Assembly (NCBI RefSeq): GCF_023283825.1
Contig: NZ_JAKILD010000003.1
Span: 186,001 to 250,000 of the forward strand
Length of the DNA stretch: 64,000 bases
Origin: Shewanella olleyana
Lineage (GTDB): Bacteria; Pseudomonadota; Gammaproteobacteria; Enterobacterales; Shewanellaceae
Direction of reading: 5' to 3'
The notes below the pieces were generated by a model. That model made no database searches and was not told where the DNA came from. It worked only from the letters and a program-made list of their open reading frames with translations. Positions 44,622 through 52,332 of this stretch are shown here, one piece after another. Numbering within the stretch: the first letter of the stretch is position 1; each line of letters starts with the position of its first letter. The translations under genes and the position numbers were made by a program.

Positions 44622-45431
44622 ATGATTGATAAAAAACGCTGGTCACTGAAAGCCCTAAATGGCCCAAGCCCATTTGATTTAGCCATGATGGTGTTATCGC
44701 TCTTTTCAGTCATAGTGGTTTTGATACTGGCTTTTAGTCATGTGGATACTGAAACTAGACGTTTATTGCTCTTTATTGATCTCAGTATTTGTATCATTTT
44801 CATGGCACGATTTTTTTATGGTTTATTCAAAGCAACTAATAAGAAATTCTACCTACGCCATCATTGGATTGATTTTGTTGCCAGTATTCCGGCTATTGAA
44901 GCGCTGCGTATCGCTAGAGTTTTCCAAATCCTCAGAGTCATAAGGTTAATAACAGTTAGCCGCACTTTAATTATTCCATTATTAAAGCAACGTAAACAGA
45001 CCACTTTAGCCAGTTTACTATTAGCATTGGTATTTATCTTAACGACTGCTTCAATTATTATTTTATTAGTTGAATCTGGCGTTGAAGGCGCCAATATTGA
45101 AACAGCTGAACAAGCCATTTGGTGGACGTTAGTGACAATATCAACCGTTGGTTATGGTGATTACTATCCCGTCAGCACTATTGGGCATGTGATTGGTGCT
45201 ATTGTCATTATGAGTGGTGTTAGCTTTTTTGGTGTCATTTCTGGTTATATGGCATCGGTTTTTGTCGCTCCAGATGAGAATGAGCGAAATGAGAATAATC
45301 AAAAAGAAATCAAGTTTGAACTTGAAAAAGCGATTACTAGAATGGAGCAAAATCAAGCTCAAATGGAAAAGAACCAACTACAGATGCTAGAAGAAATCAC
45401 CCGTTTGCGTAAAGAAATCAATGATAAATAA
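44622..45431 (+). CDS. Voltage-gated K+ channel-like protein
   Basis: A ~269-residue membrane protein with six predicted helices. The fourth holds Arg every third position (RIARVFQILRVIRLITVSRT), a voltage-sensor pattern, and the pore has the K+ selectivity filter TISTVGYGD near 171-179. The C-terminus is a coiled coil with Gln-Met/Asn repeats (EQNQAQMEKNQLQMLEE) that may bring four subunits together. ATG 44622 (MIDKKRWSL) is a reasonable start; an open frame extends to 44577. It follows the PspA operon terminator, so it has its own promoter. The linked placement suggests a role in membrane potential in the same stress response (inference). Confidence 0.85.
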   Translation: MIDKKRWSLKALNGPSPFDLAMMVLSLFSVIVVLILAFSHVDTETRRLLLFIDLSICIIFMARFFYGLFKATNKKFYLRHHWIDFVASIPAIEALRIARVFQILRVIRLITVSRTLIIPLLKQRKQTTLASLLLALVFILTTASIIILLVESGVEGANIETAEQAIWWTLVTISTVGYGDYYPVSTIGHVIGAIVIMSGVSFFGVISGYMASVFVAPDENERNENNQKEIKFELEKAITRMEQNQAQMEKNQLQMLEEITRLRKEINDK

Positions 45432-45624
45432 CCTGAGCTCGGGATAACAACTTGCTTTCTAGAGGTTATTTTTACTGATAACGGCGTTAAATTTGTTTGC
45501 AATAGGCCAGCTATTGACGCACAAATTTGCCTTGTTCTAAACAAAAAATATCTCTCTAGAATAAGATTGAAAGCAAACATGTAATAATTCAAAAGTTTAA
45601 CTAACTTCTTATCCCAAGTTCAGG
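45432..45624. mobile_element. 193-bp MITE-like element with long inverted ends
   Basis: Left end CCTGAGCTCGGGATAA (45432-45447) and right end TTATCCCAAGTTCAGG (45609-45624) are inverted copies, 14 of 16 matching, with weaker pairing ~10 bases further in. The left end touches the K+ channel stop codon. Inside, AAATTTG-N4-CAATAG ... CTATTG-N5-CAAATTT forms a nested hairpin at about 45488-45529. On the minus strand the core (TTAGAACAAGGCA ... TAACGCCGTTATCAG) matches the core of the 29.7 kb elements. No ORF inside. Confidence 0.7.
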
Positions 45625-45656
45625 ATAAGTAGTCTTCGTTGCTTAAAGTGACCAAT

Positions 45657-45684
45657 AAAAAACCTATCGTTTGATAGGTTTTTA
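45657..45684. terminator. Bidirectional terminator between channel gene and ygiF homologue
   Basis: Arms AAAAAACCTATC and GATAGGTTTTT with a 4-base loop, between convergent genes. Confidence 0.85.
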
Positions 45685-45761
45685 CATTTTATCGATGACA
45701 GAAATGCGTTGTCCTGCAACTGACTATTATTCGATACTAGACGTTAGGTGATAGATGCTCA

Positions 45762-47246
45762 TCACTTCCAATAAGGTTGATTACCAAGCGCACTTTTTCT
45801 AGAGTGCTCCATCGCAAATAATAAGCTTTGCTCTTTATCTTCTAACCAACTCGCAATATCCACATCACTGTCTTGGGTCAGTTTTGCTAACAGTTGATAG
45901 CAGCCTAGTGTTTGGATACCTAAGGCTAAATCCTGCCACGGAGCACGAAAAGCTTCTCTATCTTCAGCTTGATAAAGCTCACCATACGCAAAACCCACCA
46001 AAATACTCTCATCTAACGCTTGAGCCACTTTTTGATAATCTAAGCTATCCATCGCTGCACTCGCAGGCATTAAATCGACGATTCTTTGCCAAGAATCCTG
46101 CTGTAAGTGATTGGCAAATAAGCCAAGCTCAGGATAGTCCACCATTTGATGGCTACCATTGGTTGTTTGTAGCAACAAATCAACAAGGGATAATTGTAGT
46201 TGTCCATATTCAGGCACTTGCCAAAGTTGAGCAAGTTTATGAAATGAAACTAACTCAGTGACACTTTTTAATACCAATTCAGTAATGACGGTTTTATTAA
46301 CTCGCTTACCGAGTAGCTTTTTCTGGTCATCTAAAACGAGACTCAGACTCTGTAAAGGTTCGATGAACTGCATTTGTTGTTCGATTAAATCAAAGTATTG
46401 AAGCACTTGTTTATTTAGCAAGCCAAACTGACTCAAAGTCAGTCTTAGTAACCTGACGCACGCTCGAAGCTGCATCCAAAGTTTAGCTTGATGGGGAATG
46501 TCCTGTGTTTCTATCAGCAAAGATTCAATAACCTGCCAACGTTCAATACCGGTTTCCAGTAATACTTGTAAGGTTTTCGAGAGACTTTTATCAGTCGGCA
46601 GGCAAATATATTCAATACTTTCTAATGGCGTAGAGTGTTGGTGACCCGATAATTGATAACCTCGTTGAGCTTTACTGGCTTTACCTAATCGGACGGGAAT
46701 GGTTTTAGCCACTTCAATGGCTAAGTGCAATAAGGCCGATGCTTCACCTGCAAGTAACTCAAACTCAATTTCGCAAATAGACTCAGTTTGACCATTGGCA
46801 ATCACATCACCTAAATCAAATGCAACCTCAACTAAGCTGCCCTCTATATAGATATGCCAGGCTTGACGAGTAAAGTTGGTTTCAAAAACACAATGCAAAT
46901 CATCTTGTATTGCGTCTATCTCTGCTTCATTTGGCCAGATATCTTTTGGAAACAAATCCAGCGAAGGTGTTTTTTGATCAATGGCAATATTGTACTCAGG
47001 ACGAGTATGAATACCGCCGATAACTGAACCTGCAGTTTTTATAGTCTGCTCGGTGAAATTTTCACCACTCCTGACTCGTAAACCCATTTTCCAATGACGC
47101 AATTGTAATGCGCCTGTATCAAAATATTTATTTGATAATTTTCGAGTTTCTTGTGGTGTAGATTCACTCATTCCATTAAGTAAATTTACTAATAAATCAT
47201 GGTATTGCGACTGCATAAACAGCTTAAGTTCTATCTCAGCGTCCAT
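45762..47246 (-). CDS. CYTH-CHAD inorganic triphosphatase, YgiF-like
   Basis: A 494-residue protein with two domains. Residues ~1-200 form a CYTH (triphosphate tunnel) domain: MDAEIELKLFMQSQY carries the ExExK-type motif EIELK, followed by LRHWKMGLRVRSGENFTEQTIK, charged residues lining the tunnel. The C-terminal ~270 residues are a helical CHAD domain, which in other proteins binds polyphosphate. E. coli YgiF hydrolyses inorganic triphosphate. I use ATG 47246, since the GTG 47261 lies inside the ribosome site AAGGTGAG. A Pho box lies in the divergent promoter region to the DUF47-pit operon. Confidence 0.87.
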   Translation of the reverse strand: MDAEIELKLFMQSQYHDLLVNLLNGMSESTPQETRKLSNKYFDTGALQLRHWKMGLRVRSGENFTEQTIKTAGSVIGGIHTRPEYNIAIDQKTPSLDLFPKDIWPNEAEIDAIQDDLHCVFETNFTRQAWHIYIEGSLVEVAFDLGDVIANGQTESICEIEFELLAGEASALLHLAIEVAKTIPVRLGKASKAQRGYQLSGHQHSTPLESIEYICLPTDKSLSKTLQVLLETGIERWQVIESLLIETQDIPHQAKLWMQLRACVRLLRLTLSQFGLLNKQVLQYFDLIEQQMQFIEPLQSLSLVLDDQKKLLGKRVNKTVITELVLKSVTELVSFHKLAQLWQVPEYGQLQLSLVDLLLQTTNGSHQMVDYPELGLFANHLQQDSWQRIVDLMPASAAMDSLDYQKVAQALDESILVGFAYGELYQAEDREAFRAPWQDLALGIQTLGCYQLLAKLTQDSDVDIASWLEDKEQSLLFAMEHSRKSALGNQPYWK

Positions 47247-47303
47247 TGACTTCTTACTCACCTTGTCATTAAATCTTCATAAATGCGTCATGATAAGTTC
47301 ATA

Positions 47304-47321
47304 ATGTCACATTTCTGTCAT
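47304..47321 (+). promoter_or_regulatory. Pho box (PhoB site) in the ygiF/DUF47-pit promoter region
   Basis: ATGTCACATTTCTGTCAT has two direct 7-mers (ATGTCAC, CTGTCAT) spaced by ATTT, an 11-bp period, matching 13 of 14 positions to the PhoB consensus CTGTCAT-N4-CTGTCAY. A -10-like TAGGAT follows exactly 10 bases later at 47332, the usual PhoB spacing. It points towards the DUF47-pit genes. Confidence 0.6.
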
Positions 47322-47344
47322 AAAAATCCCTTAGGATTGCGTAA

Positions 47345-47363
47345 CTCAGTTCTATATACTGAG
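47345..47363. promoter_or_regulatory. Inverted repeat over a possible -10 upstream of DUF47 gene
   Basis: CTCAGTTCTATATACTGAG has 6-base arms around TATATACT, which contains a good -10 (TATACT, 47355-47360). Possibly an operator for a second promoter or a leader hairpin. Confidence 0.3.
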
Positions 47364-47470
47364 CGATAATAACTGTAGATTAAATTAAAAACACAGTTTC
47401 AATATGCGGACGCTTGAGGTAACATGCGCCCGTTTTTCCAACTTTGGAATCATTAAATAGGTTAACCGCA

Positions 47471-48154
47471 ATGCCAGTAAACTCTATTTTAGGTGTGTTT
47501 GCAAAATCACCCCTTAAACCATTAGAACAGCATATAGATAAAGTTCATGAATGTGCATCTTTACTCTTACCCTTCTTCGAAGCTACGACTGCGGGAGATT
47601 GGGATAAAGCTGTAAGTGTTCGTAAGCAAATTAGCTTATTAGAAAATGACGCTGACGCGCTAAAGCGTGAAATTCGTCTTACCCTTCCTAGTGGGTTGTT
47701 TATGCCAGTTGAGCGTACTGACTTGCTTGAGTTATTAACTCAGCAAGACAAAATCGCTAACAAAGCTAAAGACATCTCAGGCCGAATTATTGGTCGCCAA
47801 TTAGTTTTCCCTCAACCAGTTCAAGCACCGTTTAATGCTTACCTCAAACGTTGTTTAGATGCTGTCTCTCTTGCAAAGCAAGCAATTAACGAACTCGATG
47901 ACCTACTTGAAACAGGTTTCCGGGGTCGTGAAGTCGAATTAGTCGCCAAGATGATCAATGAATTAGATCTGATTGAAGATGATTCTGATGATTTGCAGAT
48001 CCAAGTACGTCGTTTACTACTAAGCTTGGAAGCAGATTTGAATCCTGTCGATGTCATGTTTATGTATAAAATCATCGAATGGGTTGGAGGCTTAGCTGAT
48101 TTAGCTGAGCGTGTAGGCTCTCGCCTAGAGTTAATGTTAGCTCGCAGTTCATAA
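47471..48154 (+). CDS. DUF47 phosphate-transport accessory protein
   Basis: A 227-residue helical PhoU-like protein: MPVNSILGVFAKSPLKPLEQHI at the start and RGREVELVAKMINELDLIEDDSDDLQ near the end are typical of the TIGR00153/DUF47 family. These proteins pair with Pit-type phosphate carriers and probably gate them. I use ATG 47471; a longer TTG frame from 47444 is possible. Followed by pit after 24 bases, so they form an operon. Confidence 0.87.
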   Translation: MPVNSILGVFAKSPLKPLEQHIDKVHECASLLLPFFEATTAGDWDKAVSVRKQISLLENDADALKREIRLTLPSGLFMPVERTDLLELLTQQDKIANKAKDISGRIIGRQLVFPQPVQAPFNAYLKRCLDAVSLAKQAINELDDLLETGFRGREVELVAKMINELDLIEDDSDDLQIQVRRLLLSLEADLNPVDVMFMYKIIEWVGGLADLAERVGSRLELMLARSS

Positions 48155-48178
48155 CTAAAAAGTTATCAAGGAAACAAC

Positions 48179-49447
48179 ATGGTTGATGTATTAGTCACCA
48201 ATGGTCCAATGCTCATTGGTATTGCGGCTGTATTTGGATTTTTGATGGCATGGGGTATTGGCGCGAATGACGTTGCTAATGCTATGGGTACCTCAGTAGG
48301 TTCCAACGCCATCACAATCAAACAAGCAATTATTATTGCAATGATCTTCGAATTTGCCGGTGCTTATTTAGCAGGTGGTGAAGTTACTAGTACTATTCGT
48401 AAAGGTATTATCGACGCAAGTTTCTTCGTTGAATCGCCTGAATTACTGGTATACGGAATGATCGGCTCTTTATTAGCAGCAGGTTTATGGTTAATCGCGG
48501 CGTCGGCTCTAGGCTGGCCTGTATCAACGACTCACTCTATCATTGGCGCTATCGTAGGTTTCGCAGCTGTTGGTGTAGGTACTGAAGCTGTTGAATGGGG
48601 TAAAGTGATCGGTATTATTGGTTCGTGGGTTGTCACCCCTGCCATCTCCGGTTTTATTGCTTTCATGCTATTCCAAAGTGTTCAAAAATTAATTTTCAAC
48701 ACTGATGATCCTCTAGCTAATGCCAAGCGTTATGTACCTTTCTACATGGGACTTGCGGGCTTCATCATGTCGCTTGTGACCATCACAAAAGGACTTAAGC
48801 ACGTTGGCTTGCATTTTTCGACTGCTGAAGCCTATGGCTTAGCACTAGCAGTTGCTATTGGTGTGGGGATCTTCGGTAAGGTAGCAATTGGTCGTTTGAA
48901 CATGCCAACTGATATAAACCGCCAAGCCGAGTATGCAAATGTTGAGAAGGTATTTGCTATCTTAATGGTCGTGACTGCATGTTGTATGGCATTTGCTCAC
49001 GGTTCAAATGACGTAGCTAACGCCATTGGCCCATTAGCAGCTGTTGTATCGGTTGTTAACAGCGGCGGTGAAATTGGCTCAAAAGCAGCTTTAGCTTGGT
49101 GGATCCTTCCATTAGGTGCTGTGGGTATCGTAATGGGTCTAGCTATCTTTGGTAAACGCGTTATGCAAACCATTGGTAAAAACATTACTCACCTTACACC
49201 TAGCCGTGGTTTTGCTGCTGAATTAGCTGCTGCGTCTACCGTTGTTATTGCTTCTGGCACAGGGCTTCCTATCTCAACAACACAAACGCTTGTGGGTGCT
49301 GTTTTAGGTGTGGGAATGGCGCGTGGTATTGCTGCAATTAATATCGGTGTAGTCCGTAATATTGTCATCTCTTGGGTGGTAACACTCCCTGCTGGTGCTG
49401 CATTATCTATCTTGTTCTTCTTCACCATTAAAGGTGTATTTAGCTAA
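48179..49447 (+). CDS. pit: Inorganic phosphate transporter, PiT family
   Basis: A 422-residue carrier, probably metal-phosphate/H+ or Na+ symport, in the inner membrane. ~10-12 helices with the duplicated family signatures GIGANDVANAMGTSVGSNAIT near 30-50 and AHGSNDVANAIGPLAAV near 275-292. The second half repeats the first in inverted order (SWVVTPAI and SWVVTLPA). Starts with AAGGAAAC upstream. Ends in a strong terminator. Low-affinity uptake is usually constitutive, so the Pho box upstream of the operon is notable. Confidence 0.93.
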   Translation: MVDVLVTNGPMLIGIAAVFGFLMAWGIGANDVANAMGTSVGSNAITIKQAIIIAMIFEFAGAYLAGGEVTSTIRKGIIDASFFVESPELLVYGMIGSLLAAGLWLIAASALGWPVSTTHSIIGAIVGFAAVGVGTEAVEWGKVIGIIGSWVVTPAISGFIAFMLFQSVQKLIFNTDDPLANAKRYVPFYMGLAGFIMSLVTITKGLKHVGLHFSTAEAYGLALAVAIGVGIFGKVAIGRLNMPTDINRQAEYANVEKVFAILMVVTACCMAFAHGSNDVANAIGPLAAVVSVVNSGGEIGSKAALAWWILPLGAVGIVMGLAIFGKRVMQTIGKNITHLTPSRGFAAELAAASTVVIASGTGLPISTTQTLVGAVLGVGMARGIAAINIGVVRNIVISWVVTLPAGAALSILFFFTIKGVFS

Positions 49448-49471
49448 GATAGCGATTGCTATATTGCTTTT

Positions 49472-49503
49472 AAAAGCCGGTCATGAAAATGTCCGGCTTT
49501 TTT
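49472..49503 (+). terminator. pit terminator
   Basis: Arms AAAAGCCGG and CCGGCTTTT with a 12-base loop and a T-run. Confidence 0.85.
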
Positions 49504-49677
49504 GTGACTTTTTGTTGAGTGTTAAATAGTCTAAGGCACTCTGCTCTAAAAGCTATAATTGCAGCGATTTTGACTAGAATTTCACATTTACATCAGTAAT
49601 AGCGCTTATTTAAATAAGTCTTTGACGTTCTTCCTTGCAATCAAGTCGCTAAATAAATAGCATGACGGATAGTTCTA

Positions 49678-50268
49678 ATGGTATGGAAAAATAACGTGTT
49701 CAGAATGCTTACAATAGTAGCCCTGCTACTTCTCTCAAAAGGTTTAATGGCCCAGACGCATTACATTACTGACGATGTGTTTATTTACATCCACGGTGGT
49801 CCAGGCACTCAATATCGTATTTTAGGCAGTATCGAAGCTGGCCAATCAATTACGTTATTAAACGAGACACAAAACGATTACAGTAAAATTCGTGATCATA
49901 AAGATCGTGAAGGATGGGTAAAATCTGATTTGATTGAAACAGGATCGAGTCTACGAACCCGTTTACCGATTGTTGAAGCAGAATTGGCACAAACCAAAGC
50001 AAGCTTAGCCCAATTAGATCAAAGTTCTGAGTCTGTTGCTCAAGAGCTGACCTCTTCAAATAACCAGATTACCTCTTTGCAATCTGAGTTAGCTAAGGTT
50101 ACTAATGAGCGTGATACCGCGAATCAACAGCTACAATCGATTAAAGATAATGCCCAGTCAAAAATGTGGCAGCAAGGCGCATTGATTGCAGGTCTAGGCG
50201 CACTAATTGGTATTATTTTGGTCTACTTACCAAGACCACAGCGTAAGCAGAAAAGTCGCTGGATGTAA
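49678..50268 (+). CDS. SH3-domain membrane protein, YgiM-like (TIGR04211 type)
   Basis: A 196-residue protein: signal peptide (~1-25), a bacterial SH3 domain (~28-90, TDDVFIYIHGGPGTQYRILG with the GWVKSDLI end), a coiled-coil (~100-155), and one C-terminal membrane helix (MWQQGALIAGLGALIGIIL) ending RRKQKSRWM-like basic. This build equals E. coli YgiM, which also lies near ygiF. Start is ATG 49680, or in-frame GTG nearby (49678); the frame is the same. Role unknown, probably envelope. Confidence 0.83.
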   Translation: MVWKNNVFRMLTIVALLLLSKGLMAQTHYITDDVFIYIHGGPGTQYRILGSIEAGQSITLLNETQNDYSKIRDHKDREGWVKSDLIETGSSLRTRLPIVEAELAQTKASLAQLDQSSESVAQELTSSNNQITSLQSELAKVTNERDTANQQLQSIKDNAQSKMWQQGALIAGLGALIGIILVYLPRPQRKQKSRWM

Positions 50269-50291
50269 TCTAAGTCGCTTTACCTCCCCCC

Positions 50292-50320
50292 AAAAGCCAA
50301 TGCACTGCATTGGCTTTTTT
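50292..50320 (+). terminator. Terminator of the YgiM-like gene
   Basis: Arms AAAAGCCAATGCA and TGCATTGGCTTTT with a very short loop and a T-run. Confidence 0.85.
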
Positions 50321-50337
50321 GTTATGTGTTGACTACT

Positions 50338-50389
50338 GCCCTAGCGCAAAGCCCTAACACAAAGCCCTAACACAAAGCTCTAACACATA
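50338..50389. repeat. Four copies of a 13-bp tandem repeat
   Basis: GCCCTAGCGCAAA, GCCCTAACACAAA twice and GCTCTAACACATA stand in a row, 20 bases after the terminator. A partial further unit (CCCAAAGC) follows. Confidence 0.85.
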
Positions 50390-50633
50390 ACCCAAAGCTA
50401 AAATTTAAACAACTTCAAAAGTCGATTGTTCACCTTATTAGTATTCAATCAACCATTGCACCGGAATCGATAACGGCAAAATCTAAACAAACAATAAAAC
50501 CTACAGGTTTTGAATCGTTTGCCCTTATGCGCGACTTGCTTATTGTTCCTGCCCAAACAACACTTTTTAATCAAAAATGTTAATTTAACAACACAAAATA
50601 TAGTGTATTTTGTAAAAGTTAACCCAGAGGCAA
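50390..50633. other. Intergenic stretch before the metT operator
   Basis: AT-rich DNA after the 13-bp repeats. I see no gene, RNA or hairpin that stands out. Confidence 0.4.
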
Positions 50634-50657
50634 AGAAGTCTAGACGTCTAGATTGAC
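50634..50657 (+). promoter_or_regulatory. MetJ operator upstream of metT
   Basis: Three contiguous 8-mers: AGAAGTCT (7 of 8 to Met box AGACGTCT), AGACGTCT (8 of 8) and AGATTGAC (weak, 4 of 8). They start about 190 bases before the metT start codon. This is a stronger operator than the one at metY. Confidence 0.75.
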
Positions 50658-50822
50658 ACTAATTTGTAGATCTCCTATGCTTGCCAGAAGTTAAGAAGTC
50701 ATCATAATGACTAGTTAATAATAAAGGGTTTGCTAAAGTAGTTAATTGCACACTAAGACGTTTAATCAATTTTACCAAATTCAATAAGACCAAAATCAAC
50801 AAAGACAAAAAGAGAGACGACC

Positions 50823-52154
50823 TTGACGACACAAAATACCACCGAGACGAGCCCAGCCTCTTTTATCGCTTTACTGCCACTATTTGCCTTTTTAGCATTA
50901 TTTATTGGTGCAGGCGTTTACTTTCAAAGCCAAGGCGTAGACTTTGCTTTCTATCAACTCCCTAGTGTCATCGCTATTCTACCGGCGATTATTTTGGCTC
51001 TGTTGTTATCGAAACAAAAATTAAACCAGTCTATTGATACCTTTATTGCAGGTATTGGCCACAGCAACATCATTGCGATGTGTTTAATCTATTTATTAGC
51101 AGGTGCATTTGCATCTGTTGCCAAAGCAACAGGCGGTGTTGATGCTACAGTTGCTTTAGGTCTTTCAATGATCCCTTCAAGTATGCTGTTACCAGGCTTT
51201 TTCGTCATTGCAGCCTTTATTGCGACAGCAATGGGAACTTCAATGGGGACTATCGCTGCCGTAGCGCCAATCGCTTTAGGTGTCGCTGATCAAGCACAAA
51301 TTGACTATGCGTTAATGGCAGGCGCTGTAATGTCTGGCGCACTGTTTGGTGATAACTTATCAATTATTTCTGACACCACAATTGCAGCAACTCGAACCCA
51401 AGGCTGTGAAATGAAGGATAAGTTCAAAGAGAACTTAATCTTTGCCCTACCGGCATCGCTTATTACGCTTGTTTTGTTTGCCGTCATCGGCCAAGGTCAA
51501 GCAGAAGTTGCTGCGCAAGAAATTGATATTATCAATGTCATTCCTTACCTAACTATTCTGTTTTTAGCTGTCGCGGGCGTAAACGTATTTGTGGTATTAA
51601 CAGTCGGTATTTTACTGGCTGGTGCAACAGGGCTATTCATTGCCGACTACAGCGTTATTCAGTTCGGACAAGACATTTACGCTGGTTTCACTAATATGCA
51701 AGAAATCTTCATTCTTTCAATGTTAGTTGGCGGTCTTGCGGCGTTAATGCAGCAGCAAGGTGGATTGAAGTTTGTAAGTGAAAAAATTGAAGTACTGATT
51801 AAGCGTTTTTCAAAAGCTAAAGGTGGTACTTCAACTCGCGCTGCAGAATTAGGCATGGCTGGTATTGTTGCTGCAACGAATACCTGTGTTGCTAACAATA
51901 CCGTATCGATTGTTGTTGCTGGTGACATCGCTAAAGATTTAGCCCAAAAACACGGGGTAGAACCAAAGCGTGCAGCAAGTGTGTTAGATATCTTCGCTTG
52001 TATCGTTCAAGGTCTTATACCACATGGCGCGCAGGCTCTATTAATTGCTTCCACGTTTGCTATTAGCCCTCTGGCGGCAATTTCAAATGCTTGGTATTGC
52101 ATGATTTTAGCCGTGGTTGCTATCGCTATCGTCATTCTTCGTAAGCGTCACTAA
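50823..52154 (+). CDS. metT: NhaC-superfamily transporter, probable methionine transporter MetT
   Basis: A 443-residue carrier with ~11-12 membrane helices and the NhaC-type segments AMGTSMGTIAAVAPIALG and GALFGDNLSIISDTTIAATRTQGC. By sequence alone it would be called a Na+/H+ antiporter; the Met boxes upstream place it in the MetJ regulon, where this subgroup is known as MetT. TTG 50823 is the likely start (GAGAGACGACC upstream); no ATG gives a better one. A terminator follows. Confidence 0.8.
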   Translation: MTTQNTTETSPASFIALLPLFAFLALFIGAGVYFQSQGVDFAFYQLPSVIAILPAIILALLLSKQKLNQSIDTFIAGIGHSNIIAMCLIYLLAGAFASVAKATGGVDATVALGLSMIPSSMLLPGFFVIAAFIATAMGTSMGTIAAVAPIALGVADQAQIDYALMAGAVMSGALFGDNLSIISDTTIAATRTQGCEMKDKFKENLIFALPASLITLVLFAVIGQGQAEVAAQEIDIINVIPYLTILFLAVAGVNVFVVLTVGILLAGATGLFIADYSVIQFGQDIYAGFTNMQEIFILSMLVGGLAALMQQQGGLKFVSEKIEVLIKRFSKAKGGTSTRAAELGMAGIVAATNTCVANNTVSIVVAGDIAKDLAQKHGVEPKRAASVLDIFACIVQGLIPHGAQALLIASTFAISPLAAISNAWYCMILAVVAIAIVILRKRH

Positions 52155-52201
52155 TCAACCTCGTTAGAACATCATAGTGAGAAGATAGTTTTATCACATT
52201 T

Positions 52202-52248
52202 AAAACCTGATATTGATAAGCCATTTGGCAATTAATATCAGGTTTTTT
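52202..52248 (+). terminator. metT terminator
   Basis: Arms AAAACCTGATATT and AATATCAGGTTTT with a 19-base loop and a T-run. Confidence 0.75.
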
Positions 52249-52332
52249 GTTTTTATTATTTAATAAAATAACTGGTTTAGTGATAATCTGTAGCCAACAT
52301 AGCATTAACAAAAGTTGATACCCAAGCACCTC

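Noticed and set aside
50823..52154. Na+/H+ antiporter as the gene's role
   Set aside because: Superfamily is right, but the Met boxes argue for methionine transport.
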